From Urbifossiella limnaea (GTDB taxonomy: Bacteria; Planctomycetota; Planctomycetia; Gemmatales; Gemmataceae), in contig NZ_CP036273.1 of assembly GCF_007747215.1 (NCBI RefSeq), forward strand, positions 1 through 64,000: DNA of 64,000 bases, in the 5' to 3' direction. A program made the position numbers and the translations under genes. The stretch's first letter is position 1; every line of letters begins with the position of its first letter. Below the pieces are notes generated by a model. That model was not told where the DNA came from. It searched no databases and saw only the letters and a list, made by a program, of their open reading frames with translations. This document shows positions 40,381 to 49,800 of the stretch, piece after piece.

Positions 40381-42042
40381 TCATCGCCCCTCTAGCCACC
40401 ACAGCTCCACGCCCTTCCCGTCGGACACCATCAGCACGTCGGCCCGCGGCCCGTAGGCGATCACCCGCTCGCCGAGGCGGAACGACTCGAACACCTTCGC
40501 CCGCGTCGGCAGGTTCCACACCGCGACCGCCCCCGCCGCGTCGGCCACGGCCAGCTCGCCGCCGCACGGGCTGAACGCCAGCTGCCTCACCGCCGCTGAC
40601 CCCACCTTCAGCGGGAACGGCGCCGCCCCCCCGGCCGGCCACACGCCCACCACGCCGGCGTCGTCGCCCGTGGCGAAGTCGGGCCACGTCGGCCCCACGG
40701 CCCACGCCCGCACCGGCGCCCGGTGCAGCCGCGGCGTCGGAGCACCCCCCTTCGGCGGCGGCGGGCGGGTGACGACCGTGCCGTCCGGCGTGCCGTACAG
40801 CAGCTTCCCGGCCGGGTGCCAGGCCAGGAATGTGACCCCCGGCGCGGGCACGTCCTGCCACGGGCCGGCGGGGATCGTCTCGTCCTTCGGCGTGCTGGTG
40901 ACGACGCCCTGCTTGACCCGCGCCGCCGGCGGGTCCGTCAGCAGCGCCAGCGGCGCGTAGCGGACCGTCAGCTTGTCGCCGCGCACCGCGGCGAACCGCT
41001 CCCGGTTCGGCTCCGGCAGCGCCGCCGCCGGCGCGCCGGGGACGAGCAGCGTCAGCCGCGGCGCGCGGGCGGCGGCCACTGACAGCCCGCTGTCACCGGC
41101 GAGGAACACGTGGTCGCCGCCGAACGTGATGCGGCGGACCGGGCCGAGGCCACGCGGGCCGACGCGCGGCGGCTCGAACGTCGGCTGGTCGAGCCGCCAC
41201 GCCCACGTGGTGCCGTCGGCGTAGCCGACCATTGTTTCGCTGCCGTCCGGCGTCACGGCCAGCGCGGTGACCGCGGCGGGGCCGTCGGGCAGCCGCGTGG
41301 TGCCGTCGCGCGTCATCAGGTCGAAGTAGCTCGGCGGCTCGGTCGGCGTCGGCGGCGCGGGCGGCGGCTCGACCGGCGGCAGCTCCACGGGTGGCGGCGC
41401 CAGCGGGGGTTCGACCGGCGGCGGCGGTCGCTGGGTCAGGTAAAGCGCCACGCCGCCGACGAACGCCGCACCGACGAGTACGAGCACGAGCAGCGCCGCG
41501 GCCGGGCGGAGCCAGACGGGCCGGCGGCGGACAGGGACATCGGGGACGGGGCGGGTGCCGGCCAGGAACGCGGCCGTGTCGGCGGTCAGCTGTGGCGTCG
41601 GGAGGAGGAGGGCGAGCGGCCCGCCGGGGAGGCTGAGGCGGAGCGCGCGGCCGGCGGCGACGGCGACGGTGCCGACGGGGGCGAACACCAGCGGCCGGTT
41701 CGCCTCGCGCTCGACGAACAGGCCGAACGGCGTGAACACGGCGGTGACGCGGCCGCGGAGCGGGTGCGCGCCGCCGACCGCGGCCGGCACCTTGACCGGC
41801 GGCGGCAACTCGACCGTGGCCGGGCCGGCCGTCGAGATCGGCTCGCACTCGTCAAGAGAGATGGGCTCGTCGGCCGGCGGGTCGTCGGCGACGGTGGCGG
41901 CGAAGACGCGGTAGGCGTCGTCGGCGGCGGCCGCGCGGAGGCGGGTGCGGCACTTCGAGCAGCGCGACCGGCCGGGGTCGGTGCCGGCCGGCACCCGGAC
42001 GCGCCGGCGGCAGCCGGGGCAGCGGAGCGTGTCGGCGGTCAT
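40381..42042 (-). CDS. WD40-like beta-propeller membrane protein with an N-terminal zinc ribbon
   Basis: A 553-residue protein. The N-terminus carries a CxxC zinc ribbon (LRCPGCRRR and RCSKCRTRL, residues 7-35). A single transmembrane segment lies at about 181-202 (AALLVLVLVGAAFVGGVAL) and is followed by a Pro-rich stretch of about 40 residues. The C-terminal 300 residues contain WD40-type blades (AVTALAVTPDGSETMVGYADGTTWAW, FLAWHPAGKLLYGTPDG, VRQLAFSPCGGELAVADAAGAVAVWNL). It is probably anchored in the inner membrane with the propeller outside. Proteins of this plan are common in planctomycetes; role unknown. Confidence 0.75.
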   Translation of the reverse strand: MTADTLRCPGCRRRVRVPAGTDPGRSRCSKCRTRLRAAAADDAYRVFAATVADDPPADEPISLDECEPISTAGPATVELPPPVKVPAAVGGAHPLRGRVTAVFTPFGLFVEREANRPLVFAPVGTVAVAAGRALRLSLPGGPLALLLPTPQLTADTAAFLAGTRPVPDVPVRRRPVWLRPAAALLVLVLVGAAFVGGVALYLTQRPPPPVEPPLAPPPVELPPVEPPPAPPTPTEPPSYFDLMTRDGTTRLPDGPAAVTALAVTPDGSETMVGYADGTTWAWRLDQPTFEPPRVGPRGLGPVRRITFGGDHVFLAGDSGLSVAAARAPRLTLLVPGAPAAALPEPNRERFAAVRGDKLTVRYAPLALLTDPPAARVKQGVVTSTPKDETIPAGPWQDVPAPGVTFLAWHPAGKLLYGTPDGTVVTRPPPPKGGAPTPRLHRAPVRAWAVGPTWPDFATGDDAGVVGVWPAGGAAPFPLKVGSAAVRQLAFSPCGGELAVADAAGAVAVWNLPTRAKVFESFRLGERVIAYGPRADVLMVSDGKGVELWWLEGR

Positions 42043-42253
42043 GCGCCGATTGTACCAGGGCGGCGCGGCCCGCGCCGCACGCTGCGGGACGACTTCTGAA
42101 TGCGGAGTGCTTTCGGGGCGGCGGGCGGTAGGTCGCCGCCGGCGGTGTACGCGGCGCGCCGGGCGACCGCGGCGAGGAGCAACCGGCGCACGCCGGGCGG
42201 CCCCCGGGGTGGGAGTGTGTTGACGACACCCCCCCGCCCCTGTGGCCGCATCC

Positions 42254-42297
42254 GGGTGGCCGCGGCGCCGGGTTCGAACCCGGCGCCGCGGCCACCC
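42254..42297. terminator. 44-bp perfect palindrome after the cytochrome gene
   Basis: Fully symmetric from 42254 to 42297 around GGTTCGAACC, starting 6 bases after the stop codon of the minus-strand cytochrome gene. Probable terminator; no U-tract. Confidence 0.65.
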
Positions 42298-42302
42298 GCC
42301 GG

Positions 42303-42704
42303 TCACTTCTTGTGGGCGTCGTGGCAGGTCTTGCACGACCCGGTGAACGTCTTCAGCGCGGCCCCGAACGCCTCGCCGTCCTTGGCCTGGGCCGCCTTGT
42401 TCACCGCCGCGGTCTGCTCGCAGAAGCGCTTGGTCAGCGTCTCCCACGACTTGGCGTCCCCCTTCGGGCACGGCGCCTTCGTCAGGGCCACCCCGCAGTC
42501 GGCCATCTTCTTGGCGTAGTCCTGGGCCTCGGCCCAGTTCGCGGCCTTGACCGCCCCCGCGCACTTGGCGCAGAACCCGGTCTTACCGGCCACCGCCTTC
42601 ATCACGTCCTTGGCGGCCGGCCCCTTCTCGTCGGCCATCGAGCCGGACAGGGTCATCACCAGCGCCGCCAGCGCGGCCGCAGCCGCACCGAACCACCGAG
42701 CCAT
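42303..42704 (-). CDS. Exported c-type cytochrome (cytochrome c'-like)
   Basis: A 133-residue protein with a signal peptide (AAAAALAALVMTLSGSMA, cleavage before DEKG). The single haem-binding motif CKTCH is close to the C-terminus (GSCKTCHDAHKK), as in cytochrome c' / four-helix-bundle cytochromes. Four further cysteines (FCAKCAG, DCGVALTKAPC) could bind metal or form disulfides, which is unusual for the family. Periplasmic. Possible electron carrier or gas-binding protein. Confidence 0.75.
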   Translation of the reverse strand: MARWFGAAAAALAALVMTLSGSMADEKGPAAKDVMKAVAGKTGFCAKCAGAVKAANWAEAQDYAKKMADCGVALTKAPCPKGDAKSWETLTKRFCEQTAAVNKAAQAKDGEAFGAALKTFTGSCKTCHDAHKK

Positions 42705-42839
42705 CGACGGGCCTCCGGGCACGAGGTCTGGAATCGCGGCGCGGGTGCGCCGCGGCCGCCGAGAGTAACCCGGGCCGCGGCGCGAGGAAATGGGGAATTT
42801 CGATAATCGGATCGGAAAGTCCGGAAAAGTCCACCCGGC

Positions 42840-43514
42840 TCACCCGGCGGGCGTCTGCCCCAGCACGATGACGAAGTTGGCGTTCAGCTCGCCGGTCCGC
42901 GAGTTGGGCACGGGCACGAAGTCCACCTCGACCGCCGCCTTGGTCGCCGGCGTGCGGCTCACCGAGCGGAAGATGCCGTCGCGGTCGTTGCCGGCGTGGT
43001 TCTTGATGTACAGCTGCGTCACCAGCAGCTCGCGGCGGCCCTGCTTCACCTTCACGTGGATGTGCGGCGTCCGCCCCGGGTACGGCACCGGCTTGATGGT
43101 GCGGAAGTAGTAGTCGCCGGTGCTGCCCGTCAGGAACCGGCCGAAGCCCTGAAAGTTCTTGTCCTGCTGGTCCTGCTTGCTGCCGCTGTCGCCGGTGTGG
43201 AGGTACACGCCGCGGGCGTCGCACTGCCAGATTTCCACCAGCGCGTTGCGGACCGGGTTCCCCTTCGGGTCCAGGACGCGGCCGGTCAGGTGGGTGATCT
43301 CGCCGACCGCGGGCGTCATGTTGTCGTTGAGGACGAGCAGGTCGTTGTCGGTGTCGAGCGGCAGGCGGTTGGGGTAGAACGGGCCTTCGGTCTGCGGCGG
43401 GGTGGGGGTGCGGGCCACTTCCTGGGCGAACGCCCCGGGGACGGTCCAGAACGGCAGCGTGGCCGCGGACGCGAGGAACCGGCGGCGGTCGGCGGTGGTG
43501 AGGCGCGGAAGCAT
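42840..43514 (-). CDS. Exported intradiol ring-cleavage dioxygenase-like protein
   Basis: A 224-residue protein of the protocatechuate 3,4-dioxygenase / intradiol family (PF00775). A twin-arginine-type signal (DRRRFLASAATLPFWTVPGAFA) precedes the domain, as in other exported members. Fe-ligand segments: TEGPFYPN, IWQCDARGVYLH (Tyr), GDYYFRTIKPVPYPGRTPHIHVKV (Tyr and two His). The canonical Tyr/Tyr/His/His set seems present. The substrate is unknown; lignin-like aromatic compounds are possible. Confidence 0.82.
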   Translation of the reverse strand: MLPRLTTADRRRFLASAATLPFWTVPGAFAQEVARTPTPPQTEGPFYPNRLPLDTDNDLLVLNDNMTPAVGEITHLTGRVLDPKGNPVRNALVEIWQCDARGVYLHTGDSGSKQDQQDKNFQGFGRFLTGSTGDYYFRTIKPVPYPGRTPHIHVKVKQGRRELLVTQLYIKNHAGNDRDGIFRSVSRTPATKAAVEVDFVPVPNSRTGELNANFVIVLGQTPAG

Positions 43515-43649
43515 CGGCGGCTCCTGGCGGGCGGACGGGCGACGGGAAAGGAAACGGCCCGGCGCCGCGCCCGGCGACACCGGCGGGGGCAGTGTAGGAG
43601 TCGGGCGACAGGAGTCAGGGGACGGGGAGCATGGCGACCGGGAACGCAA

Positions 43650-43677
43650 CAGGCCCGAGGGTGTGCCCTCGGGCCTG
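43650..43677 (-). terminator. Terminator of the coiled-coil protein gene
   Basis: A perfect 12-bp stem (CAGGCCCGAGGG with its complement, 43650-43661 and 43666-43677), TGTG loop, followed on the minus strand by TTGCGTTCCC. It lies 37 bases after the stop codon. Confidence 0.65.
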
Positions 43678-43714
43678 ACCACGCGTCCTGTCGTCCGCCT
43701 CCTGTCCCGTTCCG

Positions 43715-44713
43715 CTACCGCCGCGGCTGCGGGCCGCTCTGGCGGACCATCACGTCCTGCGCCCGCCGCTGGAACTTCGACATCTGCTCCCGCAGGCTGG
43801 CGTCGCCGCGCTGCAGCAGGTCGAGCTCGTGCTGGATCTCGGCGCTCAGCCGCTTCAGCTCCGTCTCCTGCCGCGCCAGGATGGCCCGCTCGCGGGCCAT
43901 GCCGATCTCCATCTCGCGCATCTGCGTCTCGAGCGCCTCCTCGTCCTCGCGCAGCTGCCGCCGCTCGTCGTCGATCCGGCGGCGGTCCTGCGTCAGCTTG
44001 GCGTTCTCCTTCTCCAGCTCGTCGCCCCACTCCTCCAGCTCGGACCGCGTCTTGGGCACCGGCGGCGGCGGGGCCAGCTCGCCGCGGGAGATTTTGTCCT
44101 CCACGTCGGCCAGCTGGATCGCCAGCTCCTCGACCTGGGCGTCCTTCTCGGCCAGCGCCGCCTCGTACTCTTTTTGCTTCGTGGTGAAGTCCTGCTCGGC
44201 CCCGCTGGCCTCCTGGAGGAGCTGCTTCATTTCCTCCAGCAGCGACCGCAGTTCCTTGTTCTCGGAGCGGAGGCGGTGGATCTCGGCGAGCGGCGAGTCG
44301 TCGACCGGGACGCCGCCGCCGCGCGCGGCGGCCATGCCGCTGCCGGACGGCGGCTCGGCGAGGCCGGCGAGGTGGCTGAGGGCGCCGGCGATGGCGCTGG
44401 CCGGGTCGACGGCGGCGCGGCCGGGGACCGGCGTGCGGCGGTTGACCGGCGTGGGCATCGGCGCGGCCGGCGCCGGCCGCGCCGCGGGGACGGGGATGGA
44501 GCCCGACTTGCCGCCGGGCATCCGGAGCCGGGCGAGCAGGTCGGCGCCGCTGCTGGTGGACCACGACCCGGACGCGGTGGCGGCGGGTATGTCGGCGATG
44601 TTGAAGTCGGGGGACGCGGCCCCGGCGACCGGCGGCGGGGTGGACGCGAGCAGCCGGCGGCGCAGCTCGGCCGCGGACAGCGACGGTTCCGCGGGGGTGT
44701 TCGGGTCGGCCAT
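43715..44713 (-). CDS. Coiled-coil protein with a Pro/Ala-rich N-terminal half
   Basis: A 332-residue soluble protein. Residues 1-140 are Pro-, Ala- and Ser-rich and probably disordered. From about 145 to 325 there is a long coiled coil (IHRLRSENKELRSLLEEMKQLLQEA; VEELAIQLADVEDKI; LEEWGDELEKENAKL; RRRIDDERRQLREDEE; LARQETELKRLSAEI). No enzymatic domain. It may be a cytoskeletal or scaffold element; the planctomycete cell plan makes this interesting but unproven. The start at 44713 is set by the end of an unlikely hydrophobic/basic extension. Confidence 0.7.
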   Translation of the reverse strand: MADPNTPAEPSLSAAELRRRLLASTPPPVAGAASPDFNIADIPAATASGSWSTSSGADLLARLRMPGGKSGSIPVPAARPAPAAPMPTPVNRRTPVPGRAAVDPASAIAGALSHLAGLAEPPSGSGMAAARGGGVPVDDSPLAEIHRLRSENKELRSLLEEMKQLLQEASGAEQDFTTKQKEYEAALAEKDAQVEELAIQLADVEDKISRGELAPPPPVPKTRSELEEWGDELEKENAKLTQDRRRIDDERRQLREDEEALETQMREMEIGMARERAILARQETELKRLSAEIQHELDLLQRGDASLREQMSKFQRRAQDVMVRQSGPQPRR

Positions 44714-44897
44714 GAGCACGGGACTCCGGAAGCCGGCCGGGGCGCGGGCCGGGGCGGAACGGTCCTTCAGTTGTAACCTCAACAACCGTAGGTTGCGGGG
44801 GGGGTAAGTCAAATCAAAACCCGCGCTCGCGGCCCGGCCAACCCGCCCACCCCGTGCGACCGGTAAAACCGGTCCGGCCCCGGCCCGCCGCGGAGCC

Positions 44898-45407
44898 CTA
44901 CAGCAGTCGCAGCGACTCGGCGATGGACGGGAACGCCACCTCGTCGGCGGTCACGTCGGCCGGGCGGCGCCACTCGATGCCGGCGACGCCGTCGAGCGCC
45001 TGCGCCGCCTCCGGGGCGACGGCACGGGCGGTGAACACCAGGTCGAGCACCGGGTACGTCACGTCGCGGTAGTGGTAGCGGTTCGGGAACGACGTGAGGT
45101 ACGCGACGCCCTCGACCTCCAGCCCCACCTCCTCCCGAATCTCGCGGCGGAGGGCGGCGTCGGCGGTCTCGCCGGGGTCGACGAACCCGCCGGGGATGGC
45201 GAGCTTCCCCTTCGCCGGTTCGCGGTCGCGGCGGATGAGGAGGGTGCGGCCGGCGGCGTCGAACACCCACGCGGCGGCGGCGACGGTGGGGTTGAAGAAC
45301 AGGACGAGGCCGCAAGCGTCGCAGCGGAGCGGAACGGCGCCGGCGTTGTCGGCGGGGCGCGGGGCGCCGCAGCGCGGGCAGAAGCGGAACAGGTCGGCGG
45401 GGAGCAT
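44898..45407 (-). CDS. NUDIX hydrolase with N-terminal zinc ribbon
   Basis: A 169-residue protein. An N-terminal four-cysteine ribbon (FCPRCGAP, LRCDACGLV) is followed by a NUDIX domain with the complete box GGFVDPGETADAALRREIREEVGL (residues about 72-95, in pieces GGFVDPGETADAAL and RREIREEVGL). The ribbon plus NUDIX plan resembles NudC-type NADH/NAD-RNA hydrolases, but the length is that of the smaller YfcD/ADP-ribose-like group. Substrate unknown. The ATG at 45407 is preferred over 45437. Confidence 0.85.
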   Translation of the reverse strand: MLPADLFRFCPRCGAPRPADNAGAVPLRCDACGLVLFFNPTVAAAAWVFDAAGRTLLIRRDREPAKGKLAIPGGFVDPGETADAALRREIREEVGLEVEGVAYLTSFPNRYHYRDVTYPVLDLVFTARAVAPEAAQALDGVAGIEWRRPADVTADEVAFPSIAESLRLL

Positions 45408-45690
45408 CACAGCCTCGGGCCGGGCGCGGGCGTCCACCCCCCTGTCTTACAACCGCTCCCGTGACGCCATCAACTGCACAGCCTGGCTACGAATTGGGCA
45501 GGCCCCACGGCCGACCGCGAGAATTCCGTTTCAACTACGAACAATTTCAAGTTTAAGCGACCGGCCTGATTGATGTTGCGAAAAGTGACGCGGCGATGAG
45601 TGCCGGCCTCGTCCGGCACCCGTGTTGCGTTACCGGCCGCCGCCCTCCCCCGCCCAGTTTCACATCCCGCTTGCGTTCGAGGCTGAATTG

Positions 45691-46638
<948 letters not shown>

Positions 46639-46654
46639 CCCGGAGCACCGAGCA

Positions 46655-46819
46655 ATGAAGCGGTTGATCGTGGCGTTCGTGCTGGCCGCGGTGTGCGGGT
46701 GCGGCGGGGGCGACAAGGAGCTCCCGACGACGACCGACCCGGACGCGATCAAGCGGGAACAGGAGCGGCTCCGGGGCGGCCCCGGCGTGCCGGCCGCCAA
46801 GCAGAAGGCGGCGAAGTAG
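46655..46819 (+). CDS. Small lipoprotein paired with DUF1559
   Basis: A 54-residue protein MKRLIVAFVLAAVCGCGGGD with a lipobox (AAVCGC) near residue 14-16, then an acidic and basic tail (DPDAIKREQERLRGG). It lies 16 bases after the DUF1559 gene; such tiny lipoproteins following DUF1559 genes are common in planctomycetes. It is read directly from the sequence because it is too short for usual ORF lists. Confidence 0.75.
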   Translation: MKRLIVAFVLAAVCGCGGGDKELPTTTDPDAIKREQERLRGGPGVPAAKQKAAK

Positions 46820-46836
46820 TCTTGCGGTAAGTGATC

Positions 46837-46864
46837 GGAGCCGGCCCCGTGAGGGGCCGGCTCC
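46837..46864. terminator. Hairpin between the convergent lipoprotein and TPR genes
   Basis: A 12-bp perfect stem GGAGCCGGCCCC (46837-46848) with 46853-46864, loop GTGA. Probable bidirectional terminator; its stem resembles the core of the 17936 hairpin. Confidence 0.65.
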
Positions 46865-46871
46865 GGCGTTG

Positions 46872-49800
46872 TCACCGCACCGCCGGCGCGACGCGCTGCC
46901 ACGTCGCCCACAGCCTCGCCCCTACCGTGCCGACCTCCGCCGCCAGCCGCGCCACCGTCCGCCGGTAGGCCCGACCCGCACCCGCCGGCACGTCCTTCGC
47001 CGCACACGCCGCCGCCGCCGTCTTCAGGTGGTCCTTCGCCTCCGCGAACGCCGCCGCCTTCCCGCCCGGGCCGGCGCGCAACAGCATCAGCACCGCCTCC
47101 GCCAGCGTCAGCACGAGCCGCGGGCCGTCACCGAGCGTCGGCAGATCGACCCGCGCGATCTGGCCCTCCGCGTCCTCGGCCTGGCCGCTGAGCGCCAGGT
47201 CGACGGCGAGCCAGACGCGGAACTCGGCCAGCAGTTCCTCGGGGCCGCCGAGGCGGACCGCGGCACGGCACACGTCCAGCGCCTTGTCGTCCTGGTCGAG
47301 AGCCCGGTACGCCGCCGCCAGCGGCCGCAGCATCCACGGCTCCAGGGCGTCGCGCTCGCGGTAGTCGGCGAGCCACGCCGCCGCCAGCGCCGTGTGCCCG
47401 GCCGCGGCCAGCGCCGCGCCGGCCCGCGCCCACGCGGAGTCGTCCGGCCGCAGCACGTCGCTGTAGCGCTGCACCACCGCCTGGACCGGCTTCCCCGCCT
47501 CGGCCAGCGCCCACACGTAGGCCAGCACCAGCTCGCGGCCGGCGTCCGGGTTCCGCGCCAGCAACTCGGCCACGCGGTCCGCGACTTCTTCCAGCGAGCC
47601 CGCGGCGGCGGCGCGCTCGGCCCACAGCCCGGCCAGCGCCGGGTTCGCGTCCTCGACGAACGCCAGCTCCTTCAGCTCGCTCGTGAGGCGGGCGCCCCAC
47701 CCTTCCGCGTCGAACGTCTGGATCGCCTCGCGGATCACTCCGCGGCCGGCGTCGGGGTCGGCGGCCAGCGCGTGGAACTGGCCGACCGCCGCGTCCGCGT
47801 CGCCCTGCCGGCCGGCGACCTGCACCGCCCGCAGCTTCACGACGGGGCCGTCGGCGTGCTCGCGCAGCCCGGCCAGCGTGCGGGCCGCGCCGCCGGTGTC
47901 GCCGGTGGCCAGCTGTTCGGTGATGAGGTTGAGCCCGGCCACCTCGAAGCTCGGGTCGAGCTCGAAGGCGCGGGCGAAGTCGGCGGCGGCGCCGCGGCGG
48001 TCGCCGAGGTTCCGCTTCGCCTCGCCGCGGTAGACGTGCGCCACCGGGTTGTGCGGCTCCAGCTTCACGTACTGGTCGCTCGCTTCGAGGCACTCGCGGT
48101 AGCGGCCGGCGGCGTCGAACCAGCCGGCGAGCTGCCGCCAGCCGAGCACGAACGACGGGTCTTCGGCCACGAGCGCCCGCATCTGCGAAATCGCCCGGCC
48201 GCGGTCGCCGCGCTTCCCCTCGACCCAGGCCGCGCGGGCGCGCATCTCGCGCGGCGGCGGGTCGCCGAGCTCGGGGTTCGTACACACGGCCAGCGCCTCG
48301 TCGTAGCGCTCGGCGGCGACCAGCTGCTCGGCCTTGCTGTCGTGGCCGGGTATGAACCGCGGGTACGCCTTGATGACGGCGTCGGCGGCGCGGATGCGGT
48401 CGCCGGGGTCGGCGGTCTGGCCGTCGGGCGAGTCGATCCAGAAGATCGGCGCCCACGGGTGGAACGGGCCGCCGTTCTGCCACGACTCGCGCAGCACCCG
48501 GTGCGCCCGCTCCTCCCACCCGGCCGACCGCATCTCGCTCAGCCCGGCCTGGATCGGGAACGGCGACTGCCCCGGCCCCTCGCACACCTCGGCGAACGCC
48601 CGCCCCGCCGCCTCGGGGTCGTTCGTCTTCGCCGCGAGCTGGATCTGCTTCACCGCCACTTCCGGCCCGGCGAGGTGCTCCTGCAGCACGGCCAGCACCT
48701 GCCGCGCCTCCCGGTACTCCTCGTCGGCCAGGTGGGCGTCGAACAGGATGGCGGCGGCGGGCGAGTACGCGGCGGCGGTCGCCAGCGCCTCGCGCAGGTC
48801 GTCCTTGCCGCCGTCGCGGTCGCCGGTCTGCAGCTTCGCCTCGCCGCGCAGGGTCATCGACACGGGGTGGCCCGGCTGCAGCTTCACCAGCTCGGAGGCG
48901 GCTTCGAGGTAGCTGTCGGCGCGGCCGGTCTCGTTGTACCAGTCGGCGAGCTGGTGCCAGCCCCACACGTACTTGGGGTCCACGGCCACGAGCGCCTGCA
49001 TGGGCGGGATGGCGGCGGCGTAGTTGCCGCGCTTCGCCTCCACCCACGCGGCACGCCCTTGCAGCACGAACGGCAGGTCTGCCACGAGCGCCGGCGGCTG
49101 GGCGGCGGCGAGGGCGTCGTCGTAGCGGCCCATCTCGGCGAGGCGCTCGGCGCGCAGGTCGTGGGCCTCGACGTTGCGCGGGTCGAGCGCCGTCACCTTG
49201 TCGAGCGCCGCGAGCACTTCCTCGTTGTGCCGCGGGTGGTTCAGGACGCGTACGAGCCGCAGCCAGACGCGCGGGTCGCCGGGGCGCTCCTTCGCCAGCT
49301 CGCGGCCGGTCTCGGCGGCCTCGTCGGGCACTTCGAGCCGGTCGGCCCACAGCTGAATCGCGTGCCACGCCCAGTCGTAGCCGGGCTCGTGGCGCACGGC
49401 GAGCATGGCGCGGTCGAGCGCCTCGCGGCTCTCGCCGGCCTCCCACAGCCATTCCGCGAGGAAGCCGTGGGCCAGCGGGTCGGTCGGCGACCGCAGCACG
49501 TTCCGCCGCAGCACGCGGATCGCCTCGGCGTTGTCGTCCGCGTCGTCGAGTGCTTCCGCCAGCTCGCGCGCTGCCGGCGACCAGCCGGGCACGGCGGCGA
49601 CGGCCTGGCGCAGCGCGTCGAGGCGGCCGTCGGCGTCGCCCTTGGCGTGGCACACCTGGGCGCGGTCGAACCACAGCTTGCCGAGGAGGGGGAACCGGGC
49701 CGTGGCCTCGCGGGCCAGCTCGTTCGCCTCTTCGAGCCGGTTCAGCGCCGCCATCTGCTGAATGACCACCGACCACGCCTGCCACAGGTCCGGCCGCGCG

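Noticed and set aside
42265-42286. Sequence like a tRNA T-arm (GGGTTCGAACCC)
   Set aside because: It is the centre of a 44-bp perfect palindrome after the cytochrome gene; no acceptor, D or anticodon arm is present.
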